Assembly: GCA_963716925.1 (NCBI GenBank)
Contig: CAVQUX010000025.1
Coordinates: 372,001-436,000, forward strand
DNA length: 64,000 nt
From: DAISKN01 sp963716925
GTDB lineage: Bacteria > Acidobacteriota > Vicinamibacteria > Marinacidobacterales > SMYC01
Reading direction: 5' to 3'
Shown: piece after piece, positions 1-9,045 of the stretch
Layout of the letters: each line of letters opens with the position of its first letter
Position numbering within the stretch: the stretch's first letter is position 1
The notes under the pieces: model-generated
The model's database searches: none
What the model was told of the DNA's origin: nothing
Seen by the model: the letters and a program-made list of their open reading frames with translations, nothing else
Program-made: the position numbers and the translations under genes

Positions 1-420
1 GTTGAAGTCGCCGCGCCGTCCGAGACCGCTCCGGTGCGACAGCAGGTCGCGCACCGTGATCTCGCGGGTCACGTACGGGTCCCAGAGGGCGAACCAGGGA
101 AGGTGCGCGGTGACCCGGTCGTCCCAACCCATCTTCTTCTCGTCGACCAGGATGCCGATCGCCGCCGCGGTGAAGGCCTTGGTGTTGGAGCCGATGGCGA
201 AGAGCGTGTTCTCGTCGACGCCCTCGCCGCTTCCGAGCTTGGTTTCGCCGAAGCCCCGAGCGTAGACCACCCGTCCATCCTTCACCACGGCGACGGCGAG
301 CCCCACGACCCCCCATTCGCCCCGAACGTCTTCGACGTAGCGGTCGAGGTTCTTCGGAAGCGCCTTCTGAGGAACGGTGTAGGAAGAGACGAGGATCGCG
401 GCGAGAGCGAGACGTATCAT
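1..420 (-). CDS. Serine hydrolase, beta-lactamase (class C/PBP4*) family, N-terminal part only
   Basis: The first 140 codons are present and the gene continues beyond the left edge. Reading from the ATG at 420, a short hydrophobic leader (MIRLALAAILVSS) indicates export. The family nucleophile motif SxxK is seen as S78-N-T-K81 after the usual FAIGS lead-in, followed by the conserved LLSHRSGLG segment, which is typical of periplasmic beta-lactamase-related hydrolases and D-aminopeptidases; the substrate cannot be read from this. It starts 10 nt after the amidohydrolase stop and is the last visible gene of a leftward operon of secreted hydrolases. The family is clear, the specific activity is unknown. 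Confidence 0.85.
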   Translation of the reverse strand, partial: MIRLALAAILVSSYTVPQKALPKNLDRYVEDVRGEWGVVGLAVAVVKDGRVVYARGFGETKLGSGEGVDENTLFAIGSNTKAFTAAAIGILVDEKKMGWDDRVTAHLPWFALWDPYVTREITVRDLLSHRSGLGRRGDFN

Positions 421-430
421 GAAACGGCTC

Positions 431-1771
431 CTATCGAATGACGTCCGAGGGCGCGTGAAAGACCAGGCCGCCTTTGACCACGACCCGGACGCTCTCGAGC
501 ACGGTAATGTCCTCCAGGGGATCGCCCTCGACGGCGATGAGGTCTCCGAAGCGGCCCTTCTCGAGAGCGCCGACGCGGTCCTCCCAGCCCATGTAGCGGG
601 CGGCGACGGAGGTCGCGGCGCGGATCGCGTCCATGGGCTCCATCCCCCGCTCCACCATGATGCGGAACTGCTTCGCGTTGTCGCCGTGCGGATAGACGGC
701 GGAGTCGGTTCCGAAGACGATGGGCACCCCCGCGCGGTAGGCCTTGGTGAAGCCCTGCCGCTGCGCCTCCGTCGTCTCTTCGTTCTTCCGCAGGAACTCC
801 TCCGGCCAGCCCTGGCGCTTGCCCTCGGTCGCGATGTAGTCCCCGTTGTACACGTCCATGGAGAGCGCAACCTGCCGCTCGGCGGCGAGGGCGATCGCGT
901 CGTCGTCGATGAGCGACGCGTGCTCGATGGTGTCGGCGCCGGCGAGAATCGCTTCCTTGATCGAGCGCGCTCCGTGGGCGTGGGCGGCGAGCTTCTTCCC
1001 CGACGCGTGCGCGACCTCGGCGACGGCGCGGATCTCCTCTTCCGTCATCTCCGGCTCTCCGGGAACGCCGCCGAAGGCGAGGACCGCGCCCGAGGCGATG
1101 ACTTTCAGGACATCGGCGCCCCCATCGATCGCCGCCTGGGCCTTCTGCCGAAACTGCTCCGGACCCCGCGCGACGCCCTGGCGCACGCGCGCGGGGATGT
1201 CCTTCTCCTCGAAACCGGGAATGAGGAGGTCGCCCCCTCCCCCGGCGATCGTGAGGTAATAGCCCGCGACTTGCATGCGGGGACCGGCGACGGCGCCCGA
1301 CGCAATCTCGTCCCGAAGGGTCTTGTCGAGGAAGCCGATGTAGGTTCCCACGTCCCGCACCGAAGTGAAACCGGCGTCGAGAGTCGCACGGGCGTTCTCC
1401 CGCGCCTGCGTGAGCTGCTCCTCGGGCGTAATGCGGAAGTAGACGCTCAGATCCTTGGTGCTTCCCGGCCGGTCCGCGAGGTGAGTGTGCATGTCGATGA
1501 GACCGGGAAGGACGGTGAAGCGCGAGAGGTCGAGAACGGGGGTTGCGGCAGGCACGTCGAGCTTCTCACCGACGGCCTCGATCCTCCCGTTCGAGACGTA
1601 GATCTCGATTCCGGTCCTTGCACCCTCCGAGAGACCGTCGATGAAGCGGCCGCATCGGACGAGGAGGGTCCCCGAGTCCGGCGAGCGCTCGCCCGAGACC
1701 AGTCCGGGTCTCGGCGCCTCGGAAGAACAGCCGGCGGCGAGGGCGGCGACGACCAGGAGTAGGTTCTTCAT
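431..1771 (-). CDS. Secreted amidohydrolase (imidazolonepropionase-like), lipoprotein
   Basis: A 446-residue protein with a lipoprotein-type signal: hydrophobic leader ending in LAAGCSS, so Cys would be lipidated. The metal-dependent hydrolase superfamily is shown by the HTH metal motif in LIDMHTHLADRPG, the later HAHG and TIEHAS histidines, and the FGTDSAVYPHGDN aspartate loop near residue 355. Members hydrolyse dipeptides or related amides; the exact substrate is not predictable. The start overlaps the stop of the P1 peptidase by 4 nt (ATGA type), so the two are translationally coupled. A second, frameshifted paralogue lies at 51291-52728. Confidence 0.9.
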   Translation of the reverse strand: MKNLLLVVAALAAGCSSEAPRPGLVSGERSPDSGTLLVRCGRFIDGLSEGARTGIEIYVSNGRIEAVGEKLDVPAATPVLDLSRFTVLPGLIDMHTHLADRPGSTKDLSVYFRITPEEQLTQARENARATLDAGFTSVRDVGTYIGFLDKTLRDEIASGAVAGPRMQVAGYYLTIAGGGGDLLIPGFEEKDIPARVRQGVARGPEQFRQKAQAAIDGGADVLKVIASGAVLAFGGVPGEPEMTEEEIRAVAEVAHASGKKLAAHAHGARSIKEAILAGADTIEHASLIDDDAIALAAERQVALSMDVYNGDYIATEGKRQGWPEEFLRKNEETTEAQRQGFTKAYRAGVPIVFGTDSAVYPHGDNAKQFRIMVERGMEPMDAIRAATSVAARYMGWEDRVGALEKGRFGDLIAVEGDPLEDITVLESVRVVVKGGLVFHAPSDVIR

Positions 1772-2913
1772 GGCGCGAGCCGGTTGTATTTCCGCAGGGC
1801 GTCGCGAAGCCGATCGTGCGGGAGAGCGTAGACCTTCAAGCCATTCTTCCCGGTCATCGTCTCGGCCGCCACCATCGCGTTGATGACGGCTTCTTCCGAA
1901 GCCTCGACGGTGGCGCGGAAGATCGGGCTCAGGTCGGAGTTTCCCAGCATCTTCAGATCGTGGAGACCGCCCTCCTCGGTTCCGATGTTCTTCTGGAACG
2001 TGGAGAACGCGATGAAGATGTCCCCCGAGCCGTTCGACGCGATGCTTCCGTTGCGCCCCAGACCCAGGCTCGCGCGCTTCGCGATTCGCTTCAGTTGGTG
2101 AGGGAGCACCGGAGCGTCCGTCGCGACTACGATGATGATCGACCCGTCCCTGTCGGCACCGTCATCGTCTCCGCCGTTTCGTCCCTCGGGCATGAGGTCC
2201 GGAATCTCGAGCCCGACGGGAGCTCCGGCGACGCGGAGCTGGGGCCTCAGGCCGTAGTTCGCCTGCACCAGGACTCCGACCGTGAATCGTCCGTGCGGCG
2301 TTTCGAGCACGCGCGACGAGGTCCCGGTCCCGCCCTTGAACTGATAGACCTGCATCCCCGTGCCGCCCCCGACGTTCCCTTCGGGAACGGGGCCGCTTCG
2401 GGCGCCCTCGATCGCCGCGAAGACGTGCTCGGGCTTCACGTGAAAACCGTTGATGTCGTTGAGACCCCCGTCCCAGGTCTCGGCCACGACCGGAAGACTC
2501 CAGCTCAGACCCTGAACGTTCTTCACCGACCACTCGATGACCGCCTGGTGGACCGTCCCGACGCTGTGGGTGTTGGTGATCGCGATCGGCCCCTCGAGGA
2601 TGCCCGACTCCTCGATCCAGGTGGTTCCCGTCATCTCGCCGTCGGCGTTCAAAGTGAACCAGGAGGCGAAGACCTGGTTCTTCGCCCGCTTTCCTTCGGG
2701 AAGGACCACGGTGACTCCGGTGCGGACGGAATCGCCCGAGATCAGAGTCGTCTCGCCCACCTCGACGCCGGACACGTCGGTGATGGCGTTGAAAGGGCCC
2801 GGGGTGCCTTCGAAAGGGACCCCCAGATCTCGAGCCCGCGGTTTTTCGCTCTGGGCCTCGGCGGCATCCAGACAAAGAATCAGAACGGCAACGGTCGGAA
2901 GGAATTTGCTCAT
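1768..2913 (-). CDS. P1 family (S58, DmpA-like) aminopeptidase, secreted
   Basis: A 381-residue protein starting with a signal peptide (MSKFLPTVAVLILCL... ending in AEAQS). The family is identified by the N-terminal PGPFNAITDVSGVEVG signature, the central GGTGMQVYQFKGGTGTSSR loop and the C-terminal NGSIASNGSGDIFIAFST segment, which is the region containing the Gly-Ser self-cleavage site that generates the N-terminal nucleophile in DmpA. DmpA enzymes release N-terminal D- or L-residues from short peptides. It overlaps the M61-like gene upstream (start 2913, previous stop at 2910) and the amidohydrolase downstream, so it lies in the middle of a coupled secreted peptidase operon. Confidence 0.9.
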   Translation of the reverse strand: MSKFLPTVAVLILCLDAAEAQSEKPRARDLGVPFEGTPGPFNAITDVSGVEVGETTLISGDSVRTGVTVVLPEGKRAKNQVFASWFTLNADGEMTGTTWIEESGILEGPIAITNTHSVGTVHQAVIEWSVKNVQGLSWSLPVVAETWDGGLNDINGFHVKPEHVFAAIEGARSGPVPEGNVGGGTGMQVYQFKGGTGTSSRVLETPHGRFTVGVLVQANYGLRPQLRVAGAPVGLEIPDLMPEGRNGGDDDGADRDGSIIIVVATDAPVLPHQLKRIAKRASLGLGRNGSIASNGSGDIFIAFSTFQKNIGTEEGGLHDLKMLGNSDLSPIFRATVEASEEAVINAMVAAETMTGKNGLKVYALPHDRLRDALRKYNRLAP

Positions 2914-4352
2914 TCACGAGCCTCCAGAGGCTTCAGCCACCAATCGAAGATCGGGCGGGTATCGACGCCGGTGGCCTCGTCGAAGATCGTCGGGAGCTCG
3001 TCGATCTCGAAAGCCCTGTCGCTCTTCCGAGACCAGGCGACGAGGTGCCGAAGGGCGTCCCGCAGCCGGTGGGTTCCTCGAGACTCCTGCCGGATGCGGT
3101 CGTCGATCTCCGCCGCCATGAGCCCGCCGCGGGAGAAGACCGTTCGTCCGGTGCGGAAGTCTTCCGAGTACCGGGTCGAGGCAACGCGCGAGAGCTCGAC
3201 CAGAGGCATACGGCGGAGGAACGCGGGAGCGGCCGCGATGCTCTGGCGAAAACGGCGATCGAGAAGACTCTCCCGGTAGGTCCGGGCCTCGCCTTCCGGA
3301 AGACCGTCGGCGACGGCTTCGATGGCCGCGTACTGCGCGAACCCCTCGCTGAACCAGATGGTATCGAGAACCGGGGCGAGCTCCCAGGTGAACGGATAAT
3401 AACCCTTACCGTACGATCTCTTCGGTATCCAGGCGTGGGCGAAGTGATGGGCGAAGTTGTAGAGCACCCGAGCTCGATCGGAAGCGGACGAGGCCGCGGT
3501 GAGCCCGCCGTCCCTCGCGAGGTAGAACGTGGCGCTGTCGAGGTGCTCCATGCTGAATCCGTACCGGTGGCGATCGGAGAGCGGCTCGAGGAGCTCCTGG
3601 AGAACCGTGTAATGGCGAAACGATGCCTCGCCGAAGTAGTCGATGGTACGCACCATCGCCCGCTCCGCGAGCTCGCTCAGGAGCGCGATATCCGTCTCCC
3701 CCTCGGCGTAGAGGGCGAAGTAGGCGGAAGGCCGGGTGGCGAGGGCCCGGACCTCGAGCCTTGGACCGGCGACGAGCTGGGAATCGGCGAGCGCGTAGAA
3801 GTTCTCCGCCGACGCCGAGTCTCGTCCCCGGGGAAGCGGCAATCGCGGAGCGAGGGTGGTGAGAAGCGGCCAGCTCTCGGGCAATGCGACGTCGAGGCGG
3901 ATCGCGCTTTCTTCGAGCCCCTCGAGGTAACCGAATACCGAGTAGCCGAGAAGGCTCAAGTATCCGGGGCGCGCCTTCGAGGTATCCGAGGCGGCAAGGA
4001 CCTCCTGCTCCATCCGCGCGATGTCGACGTCGTAGTCGACCCGGGCGACGATTGACTCCGGAGCTCCCAGGAGCCATCGCGGGCCTTCTCCTCTTTCGAC
4101 CGCGAGCTTCGAGCCATCGGGCGCGGACGCGCTGACGGAAGCGACGAAGCGGTCGAAAGGCTGTTCGCCGTACCCCATCGGGATCGCCCGGGGGATGACG
4201 AGAATCCGGGATCCGGGCGGCGCCGGCGGGAGATCGATTCGCACCGAGACCACGTTCGGAAGAGACTCACGGTAGGTGAGCGAGTACGAGACCTCGCTCG
4301 GGCCCGGGGATTGCGCCATCGAGAGCAGGAATGCGGCGTTCAGACCGAGCAT
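2910..4352 (-). CDS. M61 (glycyl aminopeptidase)-like protein with altered zinc motif
   Basis: A 480-residue protein with a signal-like N terminus, an M61-type N-terminal beta domain and a C-terminal gluzincin-like domain. The zinc-motif region reads AHHFAHAWIPKR, so the expected HExxH is H302-H303-F-A-H306: both zinc histidines are there but the catalytic glutamate is replaced by histidine. The third ligand Glu in IWFSEGFAQYAA is kept. Either the protein is a non-peptidase binding protein or it uses unusual chemistry. It starts 27 nt downstream of the PQQ dehydrogenase stop and overlaps the P1 peptidase start by 4 nt. The M61 relationship is confident, activity is not. Confidence 0.8.
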   Translation of the reverse strand: MLGLNAAFLLSMAQSPGPSEVSYSLTYRESLPNVVSVRIDLPPAPPGSRILVIPRAIPMGYGEQPFDRFVASVSASAPDGSKLAVERGEGPRWLLGAPESIVARVDYDVDIARMEQEVLAASDTSKARPGYLSLLGYSVFGYLEGLEESAIRLDVALPESWPLLTTLAPRLPLPRGRDSASAENFYALADSQLVAGPRLEVRALATRPSAYFALYAEGETDIALLSELAERAMVRTIDYFGEASFRHYTVLQELLEPLSDRHRYGFSMEHLDSATFYLARDGGLTAASSASDRARVLYNFAHHFAHAWIPKRSYGKGYYPFTWELAPVLDTIWFSEGFAQYAAIEAVADGLPEGEARTYRESLLDRRFRQSIAAAPAFLRRMPLVELSRVASTRYSEDFRTGRTVFSRGGLMAAEIDDRIRQESRGTHRLRDALRHLVAWSRKSDRAFEIDELPTIFDEATGVDTRPIFDWWLKPLEARE

Positions 4353-4379
4353 CGCAGCAGAGGATAGTCCGCCGGGGTG

Positions 4380-6333
4380 CTACTCGGCCAACGCGAACGC
4401 CAGGATGTTCGGCCCCGAGGCGACGGCCACGTATTTGCGTTCCGTCGAACGCGTAGGTCATCGGGGACGCTTTCCAGAGCTGGTTCGTCTGGAACCGCCA
4501 CAGAGTCTCTCCGCTCGAGGCGTCGGCGGCCGTGAAGGCGCCGCTGTCTTCGCCGAAGAAGACGAGACCGCCCGCCGTCGCGAGCGTGCCTCCCCAGGAG
4601 TCCGCGGGCCCGATCTGCGGCAGCTCCCAGGCGGCTGGCACCGCTCCGGACGTCGATGGCGCGGAGGATCTTCTGCGGCGCCTCCGTCGGGCGGCGTTCT
4701 CGTCGAGCCGCCGTAGTAGGAGCTTGCCCGCCTGCCACTCCGACGGCTTCCTGGTGAAGACGTTGCACTTCTCGAGCGTCTGCACGTAGTAGAGGCCGGT
4801 TTCGGGGTGAACGCGGTCGAGAACCAGTTGGTCGCGCCCTCGACCGCCGGGCAGACCCGGGTCCCCTCGGGAGTCGGCTCCTGGCCGGGATTCAGAACGG
4901 GCCGCCCGTCGGCGCCGATCTCGCGGGCCCAGGTCAGCTTCTTCACGAACGGCGTCGCGCGGAGCAGCGCGCCCGTGGTCCGATCGAGCACGTAGAAGAA
5001 GCCGTTGCGGTTCGCGTGGAGCAGGAGCTTGCGCGGCGCGCCCTGCCAGTCGAGCATCCACGAGCACCGGCGGCTGCTGCGCGTCCCAGTCCCAGACGTC
5101 GTGCGGCGTGTACTGGTAGTGCCACTTCAGCCGGCCGGTCTTCACGTCGAGAGCGAGGATCGAATCCGAGTACAGGTTGTCGCCGAGGCGCTCGTCGCCG
5201 TCGAAATCGGGGCAGGGGTTGCCGGTCGGCCAGTAGAGAGTCTCGAGCTCGGAGTCGTAGGTGCCCGGTCAGCCACGCGGACGCGCAGGGATGATCGATG
5301 TCCTTGCCCTGCCAGGTCTCGGAGCCGGGCTCGCCGCGCTTCGGCACCGTCCAGAAGCGCCAGACCTCCTTGCCGGTCGCCTGGTCGAACGCGGCGACGA
5401 AGCCGCGAACGCCCTCGTCGCCGCCCGAGGTGCCGGAGATGACGAGGTCGCCGACGGCGAGCGGGCGCCGACGTCGCGCCGTAGTTCTCGCGCCAGTCGG
5501 CCATCTCGGTCTCCCACAGCAGCCGCGCCCGTGAAGCGGTCGAGGGCGATGAGGTGCGCGTGATCGGTGACCATGAACAGACGCTCGCCGGCGACCGCGA
5601 CTCCGCGGTTGATCCCGGCCGACGGCGTCGCCGACGAGGCCCTGCGTGCGCGGCCGCTCGATAGTGCCAGAGCCTCGCGTGCCGTTGCCCGCATCGAGCG
5701 CGTAGCACTCGTTCGGACGCTGGTCACGTACATGAACGCCGTCGACGACCACCGGCGTGACCTGGAGGCGGGAGAGCGCCCGGAATGGTGAAGATCCATT
5801 TCAGGACGCCAGACGCTGGCACGTTCGCTTCGTCGATCCCGTCGAGCGCCGAGTAGCGGTTGCCGCCGGTAGTCCCCGTGGTAGGTGGGCCAGTCGGCGG
5901 ACGACGTCACCTCGCGGTAGCGCTCGCCCGCCTTCCGCAGCAGATGGATCCGCTCGTCGTCCGCTCGCAGCTGCAGGTCGAGTGCGCTGCGGTTGAGCAC
6001 GACCCCTTCGAGGATTCGGCCTTCGACGGTCTCCGCCCGATCGCGCTCCGGGGCTCTCGCCCGGCCCCGCTGCAGGGTTCTAAGGAAACCCGCGAGATCC
6101 CGCATCGCGTCGTCCGCCAGGCGGAACCCGGGCATGCCCGGGGCGCCGCCACGCACGATCTCGAAGAGCTCCTCGTCGGTCCGGGTCTCTATCCTCTCGG
6201 CGATGGACGGGGCCATCTCGCCGCCCGTCCCGTCGCCGCCATGGCAGCGGGCGCACAGAGACTCGTAGCGGGCCGCGCCGTCGGCTTCCGCGGAGGAAGC
6301 ACCGCCGAGCAGCAGCAGGACAAGGCTCAGCAT
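4380..6333 (-). pseudogene. Cytochrome c-PQQ-dependent dehydrogenase, broken by many frameshifts
   Basis: Read from 6333 the protein opens with a signal peptide, then a c-type cytochrome domain with the haem site CARCH and axial-Met segment GGAPGMPGFR, then the start of a quinoprotein propeller at WPTYHGDY. From about 5870 down to 4500 the reading jumps between frames roughly every 50-200 nt, yet each piece is recognisable: GGNRYSALDGIDEANV, WKWHYQYTPHDVWDWD-type, CPAVEGATNWFSTAF, SWGGTLATAGGLVFFGEDSG and the C terminus KYVAVASGPNILAFALAE with stop at 4382-4380. Intact length would be about 650 residues. Role if intact: periplasmic oxidation of an alcohol or sugar with electrons passed to its own cytochrome. 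Local sequence error and recent inactivation are both possible. Confidence 0.8.
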
Positions 6334-6369
6334 CGGAGAAAAGTATCACGAGACGGAGGAGCCCCGAGG

Positions 6370-7877
6370 CTAAGGGGCGATTCGAAAGGCTGCCATCTCG
6401 TTCGCGTTTCGCACCAGCAGGACGCCGTCGGCGATTGCCGGATGATTCCAGGTCTTGCCCTCGATCGCGGGAAACACCGCGAGCTCCCGATGCTCCTCGG
6501 GCGTCGCCTCGACCAGCGCCAGCTCCCCTCGCTCCGTGAGAACGATGAGATGCCCGCCGGCGAAGACGAGTTGACCGTAGCCGTATCTGCCGCCCTTCCA
6601 CTTCAGATCCCCGGTCGACGCGTCGATGCACGCCAGGATGGCCTCGTCCAGGCCGTAGATATGGCCTTGATGGAGCACCGAGCTCGTGAACTTGTTCTTC
6701 ATTCGAGTGTTGGACCAGACGGGGCGGGCGCGTAAGCTCGAGCCGTCCCGGATCACCTCCACGACCGCCGCCCCATGGCCATAACCAGCGGAGAGGAATA
6801 CGCGGTTCTCGCCCACGACGAGCGGCTGCGCGACGTTGATGCCCTGGCTGGTAACCCAGGGATAATCCCAGAGCAGCGAGCCGTCTTCGGCGTCGAGTCC
6901 CATCGCGCGGCTCGCGCTGACGACGAGGATCTGCCGCCCTCCCGCGAGCGTGACCAGCATCGGCGAGGTGTAGGCCTGCGCGTCGCCGAGTGCCTTCCAC
7001 CGGGGGGCTCCCGTGCGCTTGTCGTAGGCGATGACGGAGCTTCCGTTCGAGCCTCCAGGGAGCACGACGACGCTTTCGTCCACGATCAGCGGCGAAGCCG
7101 ACATACCCCATTGGAGATTTTCGGCGCCCGCGTCGTCGAGGATGTTGCGCTCCCACAGGACCTCCCCGGAAGCTTCCTCGAGCGCTTTGAGATCGCCCGC
7201 CGCTCCGAGCGCGTAGACCCGTCCCTCGTCCCACGTCGGCGTCGCCCGCGGGCCGTCGCCTCCCAGGGTCTCGCGAAACTCCGCCGTCCAGCTCCGAGTC
7301 CAGATCTCGCGCCCGGTGTTGAGCTCGTAGGCCGCCGCGACTTCTCGATCCCGCCGCTGCTCGATGGTGAACGCGCGTCCGCCCGCGACCACGAACGAGG
7401 CATACCCTCCGCCCACCGGCTGCTTCCAGAGGAGAGGCAGGCCCCCTTCGGGCCACTCGGTCGCGATCTCCGTTTCGTAGCGTCCATCCATGGCGGGACC
7501 GCGGAATCGAGGCGAGTCGAGGCCCGGGGGAAGCGGGGTGATGTCGACGGCCGGCGCATCCGGCTCGGTCGTCTTCGTCTCGACGACCGCGGCCGGGGCG
7601 GGAGGCGGCACCGCCGCCTTCTGTTCCGATCGGCTCTGCTCCAGGTCTTCGTAGTGAGACTCCTGCGCCTGGAAGGAGAGGATCGGCCGCGCTCCCGTGC
7701 CGTCGAGCTCGGCGCGCAGGCCGAAGAAGTAGTGCAGATGCGCGAAGCTCAGGAGCACGAGGACGAGAGTGCCCAGGAGCTTTCGAACAAGACGCCCGCC
7801 CGCGTGCGGGTCCAGAGGAGAACGATGCCGAGCGGAGGGACGGCGACGGCGATCGCAAAGAGCACCCAGGGCGACAT
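6370..7877 (-). CDS. PQQ-binding-like beta-propeller protein, probable N-terminal frameshift
   Basis: From the GTG at 7758 an open frame of 462 residues encodes a proline-rich linker and a WD40/PQQ-like propeller (PRFRGPAMDGRYE, then repeats such as GREIWTRSW and TGAPRWKALGD, SLLWDYPW, TGDLKWKGG). A better N terminus lies in another frame from the ATG at 7877: MSPWVLFAIAVAVPPLG with a membrane helix, joining through a G-rich run (about 7797-7805) to the sequence RLVRKLLGTLVLVLLSFAHLHYFFGL. One extra G would unite them into a two-helix membrane anchor. No PQQ enzyme residues can be assigned; these proteins are usually of unknown function. It lies 36 nt upstream of the cytochrome-PQQ gene. Confidence 0.75.
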
Positions 7878-7919
7878 CAACGGAACGAAACTATAGCGCG
7901 CCGGAAGCGGCCCGGTTGT

Positions 7920-9035
7920 ATGATCCCGTACGTGGTCCTCCTCCGAGCTCTGCTTCCCGCCTTCCTCGTCGCCGCGACGGTCCATGGGCAGGAGAAAGCG
8001 CTCCATGAGGGCAGCCCCGGGCTCCGGTTCGCGAACGGCGCACTGGAGCTGGTCGTGCTCACGCAGGGTGGGTCTTTCGCGAGCTTCACCCTGAGCTCCG
8101 ACGAGACCCGCACGAATCTCGTCTGGGATCCGGCGCACTTTTCTCCGCGGGCGTTCGGCCCCAGCCTGGGCCACTTCCTGTGCGTCGACGGATTCGGCCC
8201 GGTTACGCCGGCCGAGCGGGCCGCCGGGCTTTCGGATCACGGCGAAGCGAACAAGCTTCCCTGGGAGGTGGTCCGCGCCACCGCGTCGTCCGCCGCCTTC
8301 CGGGTGAGGCTGCCTCTGGCCCAGGAGACGCTCACCCGGACGATGACGATGGCGCCGAACGAGCACGTGGTTCTCGTCGAGTCCGAGCTCGAGAGCGAAG
8401 TGGCCTTCGACCGGGTGATCCTCTGGGCCGAGCACGCGACCATCGGGGCCCCGTTTCTCGGGCTTGGAACGACCGTGGTCGATCAATCGGCGACGAGATG
8501 CCGGACGAAGACCTACGAGGATCCCGGCCCGTCGAGGTTCCCCGGCGGTGTCGATTTCGAATGGCCGAGTCTCCCGGGTCATGGAGACCTGAGGGTCGCG
8601 CCCGCGCGGGCGGGAAGGTTCGAGCACATCGGCTGCCTCATGGATACGGCGCGCGAGGACGAGTTCATCACTGCGATCGACACCGGGAGGAACCTCCTGA
8701 TCGGCTACCTCTTCCCCCGCCGCGACTTCCCCTGGGTGCAGCACTGGATGCACTACCCCGAAGACGGCGCCTTCGCCTGGGGGCTCGAGTTCGGGATGCA
8801 GCCCTACGACGCGACGAAAGCCGAACTCGTCGCGCTGAGCCCGATGTTCGATACTCCCACGTTCCGCTGGCTCGAGGCGAAGTCCCGGCTGGCGTCCCGG
8901 TTCCTGATGTTCGCCGCGAGAGTTCCGCCGGGCTTCGACCGCGTGACCGACGTCCGGCTCGAGAGCGGAAAGCTCGTGATCGAGGACCAGACCCGGTCGA
9001 AACGCGTCTCGCTCGACTACTCCGGCAAGTGGTGA
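7920..9035 (+). CDS. Secreted protein with galactose mutarotase-like fold, function unknown
   Basis: A 371-residue protein with an N-terminal signal peptide (hydrophobic segment ending in VHGQEK). The body is beta-rich: FANGALELVVLTQGGSFASFTL at the start and paired acidic/aromatic strands later resemble aldose-1-epimerase-like (galactose mutarotase superfamily) proteins often annotated only as hypothetical in acidobacteria. I see no clear catalytic His/Glu pair to name an activity. It is divergent from the PQQ-like gene with only about 40 nt between the starts, so a shared promoter region is likely. Fold assignment is tentative; that it is a real exported protein is secure from length, codon pattern and signal peptide. 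Confidence 0.75.
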   Translation: MIPYVVLLRALLPAFLVAATVHGQEKALHEGSPGLRFANGALELVVLTQGGSFASFTLSSDETRTNLVWDPAHFSPRAFGPSLGHFLCVDGFGPVTPAERAAGLSDHGEANKLPWEVVRATASSAAFRVRLPLAQETLTRTMTMAPNEHVVLVESELESEVAFDRVILWAEHATIGAPFLGLGTTVVDQSATRCRTKTYEDPGPSRFPGGVDFEWPSLPGHGDLRVAPARAGRFEHIGCLMDTAREDEFITAIDTGRNLLIGYLFPRRDFPWVQHWMHYPEDGAFAWGLEFGMQPYDATKAELVALSPMFDTPTFRWLEAKSRLASRFLMFAARVPPGFDRVTDVRLESGKLVIEDQTRSKRVSLDYSGKW

Positions 9036-9045
9036 GCCCGCCCGC

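Noticed and set aside
419..1762. 447-codon frame on the plus strand opposite the amidohydrolase
   Set aside because: It is a GC-driven shadow: the minus-strand reading has a signal peptide and metal motifs, while this frame is rich in Arg/Gly/Asp with no family match.
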